Assembly (NCBI GenBank): GCA_029257695.1
Contig: JARIAU010000046.1
Location: forward strand, 1-35,755
Source of the DNA: Oscillospiraceae bacterium
GTDB lineage: Bacteria; Bacillota; Clostridia; Oscillospirales; Oscillospiraceae
Reading direction: 5' to 3'
DNA length: 35,755 bases
Shown here: in pieces, positions 1 to 7,930 of the stretch
Numbering within the stretch: position 1 is the first letter of the stretch
How the letters are laid out: the number at the start of each line of letters is the position of its first letter
Position numbers and translations under genes: made by a program
Notes under the pieces: model-generated
What the model was told of the DNA's origin: nothing
What the model saw: the letters and a program-made list of their open reading frames with translations, nothing else
The model's database searches: none

Positions 1-20
1 GGGAGGAAAGACAATTGGAC

Positions 21-95
21 GGCCCGTTGGTCAAGTGGTTAAGACAGAGGCCTCTCACGCCTTTAACATCGGTTCGAATCCGGTACGGGTCACCA
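21..95 (+). tRNA. tRNA-Glu (anticodon CTC)
   Basis: A full cloverleaf can be folded by eye. The acceptor arm GGCCCGT pairs with ACGGGTC with one G-T wobble, the T arm contains GGTTCGAATCC, and the anticodon loop is CTCTCAC with anticodon CTC, read as glutamate. The 3' CCA is encoded at 93-95. No 16S or 23S sequence is present in the window. A separate promoter follows immediately, so this tRNA and the downstream 5S gene need not be one transcript. Confidence 0.95.
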
Positions 96-102
96 AATGT
101 TC

Positions 103-131
103 TTGACATGAGAAGCACGATGTGCTAAAAT
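103..131 (+). promoter_or_regulatory. SigA-type promoter of the 5S rRNA gene
   Basis: TTGACA at 103-108 and TAAAAT at 126-131 are separated by exactly 17 bases. A TG one base before the -10 makes it an extended -10. The predicted start near 138 lies about 37 bases before the mature 5S 5' end. It sits between the tRNA and the 5S gene, so 5S can be transcribed alone. Confidence 0.8.
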
Positions 132-174
132 TGAATTGTATTTTGGTAAAGTTGAAAGACTTTATTAAGATAAG

Positions 175-290
<116 letters not shown>

Positions 291-326
291 AAAGCGGTCA
301 GAGAAATCTGACCGCTTTTCTTTTTG
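291..326 (+). terminator. Intrinsic terminator after 5S rRNA
   Basis: A perfect 12-bp stem, AAAGCGGTCAGA with TCTGACCGCTTT, closes on a very short loop and runs into TTTTCTTTTT. It directly follows the 5S 3' end and precedes sfsA by about 20 bases. No separate sfsA promoter with both elements is obvious, so some read-through may feed sfsA. Confidence 0.9.
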
Positions 327-344
327 CCCAAAGGAGTGGTATAA

Positions 345-1052
345 TTGCAGTATCCCAATATCACAAAAGCAACCTTCTGCAGTCGGGAGAATCGGTTTGT
401 TGCAACAGTATCTCTCGATGGAAGGGAAGAAAAAGTACATGTGAAGAATACGGGGCGCTGTCGGGAGTTGCTTGTTCCCGGTGCTACCGTATACTTGGTT
501 CATTCAGAGGCCGAGACAAGAAAGTATGCTTATGATTTAGTTGCAGTTGAAAAAGAACATTTACTGATCAATATGGATTCACAGGCACCGAACCAGGTTT
601 TTAGATCTTGGTTGACCGACGGAAACCTGAAAAAAGAAATTACCTTTGTTAAGCCGGAATATCAATATGGCAATTCTCGCATTGATTTTTACTTTGAATG
701 TGGACAAGAACGACATTTGGTTGAAGTAAAAGGGGTTACACTGGAACAAGATGGCTTGTGTCGTTTTCCGGATGCACCGACCGAACGAGGCGTAAAACAT
801 TTGGAGGAATTGATACACGCAGTGCAAGAAGGCTATCAGGCTTGGATCTGCTTTGTAGTTCAAATGGATGGAATGACCTTGTTTCGGCCGAATTGGGAGA
901 CAGATCCTAAGTTTGCGAAAACATTACAGGCGGCATCGGAAGCGGGAGTGCAGATTCGTGCGCTGGGCTGTTGTGTCACTCCGGACTCGATGCAGATTTG
1001 CTATGAAATTCCGGTGGATTTGTCAGCAGGAAGAAAGGAAGCAGAGCAATGA
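345..1052 (+). CDS. sfsA: SfsA-family DNA/RNA nuclease
   Basis: The 235-residue product matches the SfsA (sugar fermentation stimulation) family in length and motifs. VKNTGRCRELLVPG at residues 33-46 is the N-terminal OB-like signature. D114, then E127-V-K129 in a restriction-endonuclease-like core, and FPDAPTERG at 141-149 are the family hallmarks. SfsA was named in E. coli as a maltose-metabolism stimulator; the fold suggests nucleic acid binding or cleavage, and the physiological role is unclear. The start is TTG at 345, chosen because AAGGAG at 331-336 lies 8 bases upstream and the homologous N-terminus begins here. The gene overlaps the next one by an ATGA junction, so the two are translationally coupled. 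Confidence 0.92.
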   Translation: MQYPNITKATFCSRENRFVATVSLDGREEKVHVKNTGRCRELLVPGATVYLVHSEAETRKYAYDLVAVEKEHLLINMDSQAPNQVFRSWLTDGNLKKEITFVKPEYQYGNSRIDFYFECGQERHLVEVKGVTLEQDGLCRFPDAPTERGVKHLEELIHAVQEGYQAWICFVVQMDGMTLFRPNWETDPKFAKTLQAASEAGVQIRALGCCVTPDSMQICYEIPVDLSAGRKEAEQ

Positions 1053-2206
1053 AACGCTATTTATACCTGTTCAGTTCTGACAGTAAGCATATGGAACGAA
1101 GATTGGATGCCCTAGCAAGAAAAGGATTGGAATTGATTGCTGTGGAGCGTGTGTTTACCGGTGAATTCAAGAAAAGCAGTCGACAGGACCTATCCTATGC
1201 GGCAATTCCGATGAAGCACGCAGCGGCACTTCCACCACATTTTGATCCCTTGCCCTATGGCTATGAATTGGTGGGTGGATACAATAATATGGCGCTTTTC
1301 AAAGCTCTGCCCTGTGCGAAGCTAGATCGTGAAAGATTAGAAAAGCAAATTTTCTGTAATGAGGGGATTCAGACAAATTCTATGATGCGATTTGGACCTT
1401 TGATTGCCCTCCTGATTGTGACTGTGTTCTTTTTCTTGTTGAGTACTGTGATTCCGTTTTACCAGCGGGGATGGTATCTTTCTTATTCTGGAATTTGTGT
1501 GCATTTGCTGCGCTGGTTCTTTACCGGTTTGTTGGGTGTCAATTTGATTTTGCTGCCATCTTATTTAGGCGCATGGCTTCGCGGCCTGACCCCTTGGATC
1601 ACCAGTGCATCCATTCTGGCAGGCGTGTTGCTTGGTTTGCTCGATTTACGGCAGGATCAGGGCGTATTTCTTTTGCTGGCCGTTGGGATTGCCATTGCAT
1701 GCTTGCTTGGATTGTGGCGCCTTTGCAAAGGGATTGGGGCAGGGATAGCTGCTTTTTCTGCGCTGATCTTGGTATTGGGACTGATGTTTCCTCAAATTGA
1801 TGCAGAACAGATGTCTGGAACAGGACTTCGATCTATGGCAGCCAAAGCACCGGTGCTGACCTTAGCGTCCTTCCGTCCGGACGAACCGCTGGAGGGTTCG
1901 GAGTATCAGACCAGAGGAACCCTGCTGGCGAAGCGGTACTCTTATACGGAAGTGTCTGCGGAGGCATCCCTAAGCACGGAAACATATTGCTGTGCAGATC
2001 GCTGGATTTCAAATCTGGTTGTGGCAGAGTTGAAGGAGTATGGCCGTTGGCAGGAAACCGAGTTAGAGGAGACTTGGATCAGTGCCAGTGGGAAAACGGC
2101 ATTACTTCGGGCTGGTACAGAAGTATCCTTGGTTTCATACAGTGAATATATGGATCTGGAGCAGCTGTCTATGCTGCGGGAGACATTGTTTTCGACGACG
2201 CCTTGA
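1049..2206 (+). CDS. DUF2812-like multi-spanning membrane protein
   Basis: The 385-residue product has three parts. Residues 1-100 form a soluble domain beginning KRYLYLFSSD and containing a GLELIAVE segment, which resembles the DUF2812 domain found in Firmicutes membrane proteins. Residues about 115-248 hold five likely membrane helices (about 115-137, 148-168, 182-200, 205-223, 229-248). Residues 250-385 form a polar C-terminal domain, probably extracytoplasmic or cytoplasmic depending on topology. The start ATG overlaps the sfsA stop. The DUF2812 assignment is by overall pattern and is tentative, and no function is known for the domain. Position in the operon suggests an envelope-related role, which is inference. 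Confidence 0.6.
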   Translation: MKRYLYLFSSDSKHMERRLDALARKGLELIAVERVFTGEFKKSSRQDLSYAAIPMKHAAALPPHFDPLPYGYELVGGYNNMALFKALPCAKLDRERLEKQIFCNEGIQTNSMMRFGPLIALLIVTVFFFLLSTVIPFYQRGWYLSYSGICVHLLRWFFTGLLGVNLILLPSYLGAWLRGLTPWITSASILAGVLLGLLDLRQDQGVFLLLAVGIAIACLLGLWRLCKGIGAGIAAFSALILVLGLMFPQIDAEQMSGTGLRSMAAKAPVLTLASFRPDEPLEGSEYQTRGTLLAKRYSYTEVSAEASLSTETYCCADRWISNLVVAELKEYGRWQETELEETWISASGKTALLRAGTEVSLVSYSEYMDLEQLSMLRETLFSTTP

Positions 2207-2240
2207 TCAATTCAGGTAGAGATAGAAAGAGGTCATAATC

Positions 2241-2834
2241 ATGAAACAAACCGTTGATTATAAACATGAAATATGTTCCATTCCCAATTTGATGAGCCTG
2301 CTGCGACTCCTGTTGATTCCGGTCTTTTGTGTGCTGTATGTTCGCGCGGAAACGAGAACGGATTATCTTTTGGCTTCCGGTGTGGTTTTGATTTCCAGTC
2401 TCACCGATTTTTTGGATGGACAGGTGGCACGAAGATTTCATATGATTACCACTGTGGGAAAGGTGTTGGATCCGGTGGCGGATAAGCTGACCCATGCAGC
2501 CTTGGCGGTCTGTCTGGCTTGGAAACATCCGATGATGTGGGCGCTGTTTGCGCTGATGATAGTCAAGGAAGGGTATATGGCTGTTATGGGCATTCGCTAT
2601 TTGCGAAAGGGACAGATGCTCAATGGCGCACAGTGGTGCGGAAAGGTGTCTACCACAGTGTTGTTTGTCTGTATGTTGACTATGTTTTTATTTCCGGAGT
2701 TGCCGACACACGCAGTTCATGGAATGATTCTGATTATGATCCTGTTTTTGCTCTATACATTTTATCGGTATGCCGTGATTTACCATAGATTAGGGCAAGG
2801 AAAATCAAACGAAGCCGTGACACAGCTGTCTTGA
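2241..2834 (+). CDS. CDP-alcohol phosphatidyltransferase (PgsA-like)
   Basis: The 197-residue membrane protein carries a complete CDP-alcohol phosphatidyltransferase motif: D56, D59-G60, A63-R64, G73, D77 and D81. These acidic residues bind the metal and CDP-diacylglycerol. The family transfers a phosphatidyl group from CDP-diacylglycerol to an alcohol; size and sequence fit phosphatidylglycerolphosphate synthase (PgsA), or less likely a cardiolipin synthase of the same fold. Hydrophobic segments surround the motif (about 17-34, 42-56, 84-105, 128-150, 155-175). It lies 34 bases after the DUF2812-like gene and 14 bases before a Bce-type response regulator. Its position suggests membrane lipid supply linked to an envelope-stress module, which is inference. 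Confidence 0.85.
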   Translation: MKQTVDYKHEICSIPNLMSLLRLLLIPVFCVLYVRAETRTDYLLASGVVLISSLTDFLDGQVARRFHMITTVGKVLDPVADKLTHAALAVCLAWKHPMMWALFALMIVKEGYMAVMGIRYLRKGQMLNGAQWCGKVSTTVLFVCMLTMFLFPELPTHAVHGMILIMILFLLYTFYRYAVIYHRLGQGKSNEAVTQLS

Positions 2835-2848
2835 TGCCGGGGGATAAT

Positions 2849-3529
2849 ATGTACAAAATTCTGATTGTCGAAGATGATGCAGCGTTGGCTAAGGTGATTC
2901 AGGAGCAAGTAGAGTCGATGCAGTACGAAGCGTACTGTGCCGAGGACTTTCAAAATGTGCTGGCTTCTTTTTTGAAGTTCCAACCGCATTTAGTGCTGCT
3001 GGATATTAAGCTGCCTTTTTTCAACGGATATTATTGGTGCAGTGAACTGCGTAGGATCTCCAATGTCCCGATTGTGTTCCTATCCTCTGCCTCGGATAAC
3101 CTGAATATTGTGACCGCAATGCAAATGGGAGGAGATGACTTTATCGCCAAACCGGTGGATCTTGAGGTCATGGCAGCCAAGATTGGGGCCATGCTGCGTA
3201 GAACCTACCATCTCACCCAGCAAATTCCTGTTTTGGAGCACCGAGGAGCGGTCTTGAATCTGAACGATACCTCCTTGACCTATCACGGAGAAAAAATTGA
3301 CCTGACCAAAAATGAATTCAAAATTTTGGAAACGCTGATGGCCAATCAGGGAAAAGTGGTCAGCCGTGAGACCTTAATGACCAAACTGTGGCAGATGGAT
3401 GTGTATGTGGAAGAAAATACTTTGACGGTGAATGTGAATCGACTGCGGAAAAAGCTGCAGCAAGCCGGTTTACAGGATTTCATTACAACGAAAGTAGGCA
3501 GCGGCTATTTGGTGGAGTCGGAAGCATGA
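2849..3529 (+). CDS. OmpR-family response regulator, BceR-like
   Basis: The 226-residue product has an N-terminal receiver domain with D9-D10, phosphoacceptor D52, S80 and K101, and a C-terminal winged helix (about 130-225) ending in the VGSGYLV motif typical of OmpR/PhoB members. It is followed by a short two-helix histidine kinase and a BceAB-like transporter, the usual setting of BceR. A TTG at 2831 and an ATG at 2834 are in frame upstream. I chose ATG 2849 because homologues begin MYKILIVEDD and a G-rich ribosome site (GGGGG) lies just upstream. Its likely target is the promoter region at 4531-4604. Confidence 0.92.
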   Translation: MYKILIVEDDAALAKVIQEQVESMQYEAYCAEDFQNVLASFLKFQPHLVLLDIKLPFFNGYYWCSELRRISNVPIVFLSSASDNLNIVTAMQMGGDDFIAKPVDLEVMAAKIGAMLRRTYHLTQQIPVLEHRGAVLNLNDTSLTYHGEKIDLTKNEFKILETLMANQGKVVSRETLMTKLWQMDVYVEENTLTVNVNRLRKKLQQAGLQDFITTKVGSGYLVESEA

Positions 3530-4524
3530 AGCAGGGCATAGGAACCAGATATCTCTGGAAAGAATTTGCATGGCATGGACTGCTTTTCTGCCTTTGTTTG
3601 GGCCTATTTCAAATGGTCCTGTTTCTTTACCACATTGAAACAGAGGCAATTTGGTATGCCGGTGCGTTGTCGGCGGCTTTATTTCTCCTGATGGAAAGTG
3701 TTCGAATCGTTCGTGTGTATCGTGCACATCTGAAGTTGCGTCATATTCTTGCACAAGTTCCATGGGCAATGGATGAGCTGCCTGCGGCAGCGACGGCAGC
3801 GGAACAGGATCTGCGGGAAATCGTTTCGGCGTTGCAAGCTTATTTGCACCAGTCCACAACAGAGTGGGAACAGCGGGAACAGACGGCCTTGGATTTCTAT
3901 TCCACATGGGTGCATCAGATTAAAACGCCGATTGCTGTGATGCAGATGCTGCTCCAACGGGAAGATACCAAAGAGAGCCGAGCTTTGCTGATGGAACTGT
4001 TTCGGATTGAACAGTATGTGGAGATGGTGTTGTCCTACTTGCGTCTGGACAGTCAAAGCTCTGACTTTGTCATTCAAACCTATGATATTGATACCGTTCT
4101 GCGTGGTGTCATCCGTAAATTTGCACCGCAATTTATCGAAAAGAAACTGACACTTTCCTATGAAAATGTACACCTGAATGTGTTGACAGATGAAAAATGG
4201 TTCTCTTTTTTGTTGGAGCAAATTTTCTCCAACAGCATTAAATATACCAAAACCGGAGGTATCGTGGTGGAGGTGACGCCGAATGGGCTGCTAAAAATTT
4301 CCGATACTGGTATGGGCATTGCGCCGGAGGATCTTCCTCGCATCTTTGAGAAGGGGTTTACCGGATATAATGGTCGAAGTGATAAAAAAGCAACGGGCCT
4401 TGGCCTTTATCTCTGCAAGGAAACGGCAGACCGACTTGGCCATTCGATATGGGTGGAATCGAAAGTCAATCAAGGGACCACGGTCTGGATTGATTTGAAA
4501 CGGGAGCCGCTTGGCGTTGAATAA
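3526..4524 (+). CDS. Intramembrane-sensing histidine kinase, BceS-like
   Basis: The 332-residue kinase has two membrane helices (about 17-37 and 41-58) joined by only a few extracytoplasmic residues, so it has no sensor domain of its own. H130 in WVHQIKTPI is the phosphorylated histidine, and the WVHQIKTP form is characteristic of BceS kinases. N236 marks the N box, DTGMGI at 260-265 the G1 box and GLGL at 291-294 the G2 box. BceS-type kinases are known to sense peptide antibiotics through flux of their partner ABC transporter. The ATG overlaps the regulator stop (ATGA), giving translational coupling. Longer in-frame starts upstream lie inside the regulator and are rejected. Confidence 0.93.
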   Translation: MKQGIGTRYLWKEFAWHGLLFCLCLGLFQMVLFLYHIETEAIWYAGALSAALFLLMESVRIVRVYRAHLKLRHILAQVPWAMDELPAAATAAEQDLREIVSALQAYLHQSTTEWEQREQTALDFYSTWVHQIKTPIAVMQMLLQREDTKESRALLMELFRIEQYVEMVLSYLRLDSQSSDFVIQTYDIDTVLRGVIRKFAPQFIEKKLTLSYENVHLNVLTDEKWFSFLLEQIFSNSIKYTKTGGIVVEVTPNGLLKISDTGMGIAPEDLPRIFEKGFTGYNGRSDKKATGLGLYLCKETADRLGHSIWVESKVNQGTTVWIDLKREPLGVE

Positions 4525-4530
4525 CAGACC

Positions 4531-4604
4531 TTACAAAAATGTCACAGTAAGCCGTCGAAATGTCACATGATTGAATGTCGCATTTCGACGGCATTGTTTA
4601 TACT
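4531..4604 (+). promoter_or_regulatory. BceR-type operator and promoter of the transporter genes
   Basis: TTACA-AAAA-TGTCA at 4531-4544 resembles the TnACA-N4-TGTAA operator known for BceR. The decamer AAATGTCACA occurs at 4537-4546 and again at 4558-4567, a 21-bp spacing or two helical turns. A perfect 12-bp inverted repeat, GCCGTCGAAATG at 4551-4562 and CATTTCGACGGC at 4581-4592, overlaps it. TATACT at 4599-4604 is a good -10 but no good -35 lies 16-18 bases upstream, as expected for an activator-dependent promoter. Phosphorylated regulator encoded just upstream is the obvious candidate, by inference. Confidence 0.7.
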
Positions 4605-4632
4605 AAGGACACAAAGCAAAGGAGGTCATCAT

Positions 4633-5400
4633 ATGGCAATGCTGGAAGCAAAATGTTTGGAAAAAGTGTATACAAGCCGCTTTGGCGCAAATCAGGTCAA
4701 AGCACTCTCCGGTGTGTCCTTCAGTGTGGACCAGGGAGAATATGTGGCAATCATGGGTGAATCCGGTTCCGGAAAGACCACGCTGCTGAATATTTTGGCG
4801 GCACTGGATCAGCCCACTAAGGGTACCGTTGTACTGGATGGAAAAACGCTCTCCAAAGTTTCAGAAAAGGAACTGTCAGCCTTCCGACGGGATAATCTTG
4901 GGTTTGTGTTCCAGGATTTCAATCTGTTGGACACCTTCACCCTGAAGGATAATATTTTTCTGCCACTGGTTCTGGCAGGAGAGAAGTATCCAATCATGGA
5001 GGCCAAGCTGAAACCCATTGCAGAGCAGTTGGGGATTGCCTCACTGCTGAATAAGTATCCCTATGAAGTGTCCGGTGGACAGAAGCAGAGAGCGGCGGTT
5101 GCCCGTGCGTTGATTACCAAACCGAAATTGCTATTGTCGGATGAACCCACCGGGGCATTGGATTCCAAGGCGTCTGACAGCTTGCTGGAGATCTTCAATC
5201 AGATCAATCGAAGCGGTCAGACCATCGTTATGGTGACTCACTCGACCAAGGCGGCCAGTCATGCGGGACGGGTGCTGTTTATCAAGGATGGCACGCTGTT
5301 CCATCAGCTTTACCGGGGCAACAGCACGGAGGAAGAACAGTTTCAGAAAATCTCCGATACATTGACGCTGCTCATGTCAGGCGGTGAAGACCATGCGTAA
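4633..5400 (+). CDS. BceA-like ABC transporter ATP-binding protein
   Basis: The 255-residue ATPase has Walker A GESGSGKTT (42-50), Q-loop Q94, signature SGGQ (147-150), Walker B LLLSDE (166-171) and a VTHS switch histidine. It is of the MacB/LolD/BceA class that pairs with FtsX-type permeases. With the adjacent long permease it would form a peptide-antibiotic detoxification and sensing complex at the cytoplasmic membrane. Start ATG 4633 is set by GGAGGT at 4621-4626, 6 bases upstream; in-frame codons before it fall in the operator and are rejected. The 3' end overlaps the permease start by 8 bases. Confidence 0.95.
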   Translation: MAMLEAKCLEKVYTSRFGANQVKALSGVSFSVDQGEYVAIMGESGSGKTTLLNILAALDQPTKGTVVLDGKTLSKVSEKELSAFRRDNLGFVFQDFNLLDTFTLKDNIFLPLVLAGEKYPIMEAKLKPIAEQLGIASLLNKYPYEVSGGQKQRAAVARALITKPKLLLSDEPTGALDSKASDSLLEIFNQINRSGQTIVMVTHSTKAASHAGRVLFIKDGTLFHQLYRGNSTEEEQFQKISDTLTLLMSGGEDHA

Positions 5401-7363
5401 TGCTGTATTCTTCTATCCCAAACTGGCGGCAGCGAACTTAAAGAAAAACCGGAGAACCTATGGTCCTTATCTGTTGACCACGATTCTTTGTGCATCCATT
5501 TACTATATTCTTCGCTCGCTGTCTCTCAATCCCGGACTGCGGCAGGAGTTTGGCGGAGCGGCGGCCCACTCCATGCTGCAAATGGGTGGAGATGTATCCT
5601 GTTTTTTCATTGTCCTATTTCTGTTTTACATCAATAATTTTTTGATGAAGCAGAGAAATAAGGAGTTTGCGCTCTATAATATTCTCGGCATGGGCAAAAA
5701 GCACATTGCCAAAACAGTGGCCTTTGAATTTTTGTACAGCTATGGCATTACCGTTGTGGGCGGTCTGGCAGCAGGAATCCTGCTGGACAAGCTGGCATTT
5801 TTGGGTGCGGTCAAGCTAATGCATATGGAAATCAAACTGGGCTTTTTCCTCGCACCGGCTGCCGTGGTTCATGTATTGTTCTTGTTTGCGGTTGCGTTCC
5901 TGCTGATTTATCTGCGGTTTGTCTGGAAACTACACATTATGAATCCGACAGAGCTGCTGCGGGAAAGCAGGGCCGGTGAGCGTGAGCCAAAGGCAAAATG
6001 GATGCTGGCCGTGCTGGGTTTTGTACTTTTGGGGGCTGGATATCTGATTGCCTTGCGTAAACAGGATCCGATCGAGGCCATTCCCAACTTCATGATTGCA
6101 TCGCTTTTGGTCATTCTGGCCACTTATTTGATTTTTACAACAGGCAGTGTCGCACTTTTGAAGCTGTTAAAAAAGAATAAGCATTTCTACTATCAAACCA
6201 ACCATTTTATCAGTCTTTCCGGCCTGATGTATCGCATGAAGCAGAACGCCATGGGCTTGGCTAGCATCTGTATCATGTCCACCATGGTTTTGGTCATGAT
6301 TTCCACCACAGGCTCCCTCATGATGGAGGCCGACCAAATGATGAAGCAGCGATATCCCTATGATTTTAACTGTGAAATCGATGAACAGGAGCCGGAGCGG
6401 CAGCAGGCACTCCTTGCGGAACTCCACGCCCTGCAGCAGGAAGAAGGGGTACCTGTCACAGAGGAAGTTTCCTATCGCTATTTAGACTTTGGTGTGGAAC
6501 GAAATGGCAGTCAGTTTGATGTTCCGGATAATGCCTATATGGCCCCTTGTATTCTGATGCTGGTCCCGATTGACGACTACAATGCGGTGACCGGAGCACA
6601 GAAAACACTGCAGGATGGCGAGGTTTTGGTGCATACCAAGCGTCTGCATTGGACGGAACCAACCTTGACTCTGTATGGCAAAACCTATACCGTCAAGGAG
6701 CATGTGAAGGAATACCCCAAAAACGGAGATACAGTAGCGAATATATCGGACTATCTCTATCTGGTGTGTAGTGAATCGGAGTTTGAATCCATTTATGCTA
6801 CCCAGAAGGAAGCATATGGAGAACTGGCATCGGAGAAAAGTTTTTACTATGGCTTTGACACCAGTGCCGGAGAAACAAAGCAGGATGCGTTTCGTCCGGT
6901 GATTCGCAGCTTGTTCGATCGATATGACTTCACCTGTGAGAGCCATCTTGCGGAAAAGGCCACCTTCACCGGCTTGTTCAGCGGAATGTTCTTCATCGGA
7001 ATCAGCCTCGGCCTGCTGTTTACTGTTGCAACGGTGTTGATGATCTACTATAAGCAGCTTTCGGAGGGCTATGAGGATCAGGAGCGATTCCAGATTCTGC
7101 AAAAGGTGGGCATGAGCCATAAGGAGGTAAAAAAAGCCATCCATTCGCAGATTTTGACGGTTTTCTTCCTACCTCCGATCATGGCAGGGATTCACCTTGC
7201 CGTTGCATTCCCGATTTTGAAACGAATCGTGGAAATGATTGGATTCCAACGCTCCAACTTGTTCCTTTATGTGACGCTGATCTGCTTCGGAGTGTTCCTC
7301 CTGTTCTATGTGTGCGTTTATCTTTACACGGCAAAGACCTATTATAAAATTGTAAAGAGGTGA
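5393..7363 (+). CDS. BceB-like FtsX-type ABC permease
   Basis: The 656-residue protein has the BceB layout: one N-terminal helix, several further helices up to about residue 310, a large extracytoplasmic domain of roughly 200 residues (about 320-530), then three C-terminal helices with an FtsX-like core. This architecture, together with BceRS and BceA, indicates transport or target protection against bacitracin-like or lantibiotic-like peptides, and signalling to the kinase. The exact substrate cannot be read from sequence. The start is taken as ATG 5393, which overlaps the ATPase gene; an in-frame GTG at 5384 is a possible alternative adding three residues. An AGGCGG site lies upstream. Confidence 0.93.
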   Translation: MRNAVFFYPKLAAANLKKNRRTYGPYLLTTILCASIYYILRSLSLNPGLRQEFGGAAAHSMLQMGGDVSCFFIVLFLFYINNFLMKQRNKEFALYNILGMGKKHIAKTVAFEFLYSYGITVVGGLAAGILLDKLAFLGAVKLMHMEIKLGFFLAPAAVVHVLFLFAVAFLLIYLRFVWKLHIMNPTELLRESRAGEREPKAKWMLAVLGFVLLGAGYLIALRKQDPIEAIPNFMIASLLVILATYLIFTTGSVALLKLLKKNKHFYYQTNHFISLSGLMYRMKQNAMGLASICIMSTMVLVMISTTGSLMMEADQMMKQRYPYDFNCEIDEQEPERQQALLAELHALQQEEGVPVTEEVSYRYLDFGVERNGSQFDVPDNAYMAPCILMLVPIDDYNAVTGAQKTLQDGEVLVHTKRLHWTEPTLTLYGKTYTVKEHVKEYPKNGDTVANISDYLYLVCSESEFESIYATQKEAYGELASEKSFYYGFDTSAGETKQDAFRPVIRSLFDRYDFTCESHLAEKATFTGLFSGMFFIGISLGLLFTVATVLMIYYKQLSEGYEDQERFQILQKVGMSHKEVKKAIHSQILTVFFLPPIMAGIHLAVAFPILKRIVEMIGFQRSNLFLYVTLICFGVFLLFYVCVYLYTAKTYYKIVKR

Positions 7364-7370
7364 GGCGGAG

Positions 7371-7874
7371 ATGAAGCGGTTATCAAAGGTATGGCTGCTG
7401 ATTGTGTGCATAGCGGCCATGTTGGTTGGTACGACCGCCTGCAGCGGAGTAAAATTAGATCCACAACAGCTCCTGCAACGGTGGGAGCGTGTGGTGGAGC
7501 TGTGCGGAAAGACACAGATCACTCCGGATGCCAAGCTGATCGGCACACGCACTTATGGCGAGAATGCGTATGTTGGTACCTATTACGCCGACTGTAAGGA
7601 GAGCAGCGGACGGGATGTGGTGTTTGGTGGTGCATCGCTTCAGGAGCGCACGGTACATCTGCAGGGCCATGTGGAGCAAACTTCCGGCGCTGTTTGTCTG
7701 CGGATCCGGCTGGGAAAAGAAGTGCAGGAGTTGAAACCGGATGCACAGGGAAATTTTGAAGGTGACTTCGTACTGACCGGCGGCGGAAACTACTTCATGC
7801 TGGATTATGAGCATTTTTGCGGCACTGTGACGCTGACGGCGTTTGAACATTCGGCGGAGGAAAGCACCGCATAA
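7371..7874 (+). CDS. Small putative lipoprotein in Bce-like operon
   Basis: The 167-residue product begins with a basic n-region and a hydrophobic core, followed by TTAC at residues 21-24, a lipobox-like site with Cys24 although -3 is Thr rather than Leu. The mature part is polar, contains several cysteines (for example in YYADCKES, AVCLRI, EHFCGT) and looks beta-rich. I do not recognise a named family. It starts 7 bases after the permease stop with GAGGCGGAG as ribosome site, so it is the last gene of the transporter operon. A surface accessory role, such as peptide capture, is inference only. Confidence 0.75.
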   Translation: MKRLSKVWLLIVCIAAMLVGTTACSGVKLDPQQLLQRWERVVELCGKTQITPDAKLIGTRTYGENAYVGTYYADCKESSGRDVVFGGASLQERTVHLQGHVEQTSGAVCLRIRLGKEVQELKPDAQGNFEGDFVLTGGGNYFMLDYEHFCGTVTLTAFEHSAEESTA

Positions 7875-7879
7875 TAAAA

Positions 7880-7920
7880 CAACACCGAAGACGGATTTCC
7901 GTCTTCGGTGTTGTGGTTTT
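7880..7920. terminator. Bidirectional terminator between lipoprotein gene and malQ
   Basis: A perfect 15-bp stem, 7880-7894 with 7899-7913, has a 4-base loop (ATTT). On the plus strand it runs into TGGTTTTT, and on the minus strand into TTTTATT. It lies between two convergent genes and can serve both. Confidence 0.92.
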
Positions 7921-7930
7921 TGAGCCCGAT

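Noticed and set aside
340-345. TATAAT as a promoter for sfsA
   Set aside because: It overlaps the TTG start codon, would leave no leader with a ribosome site, and has no -35 at the right distance.
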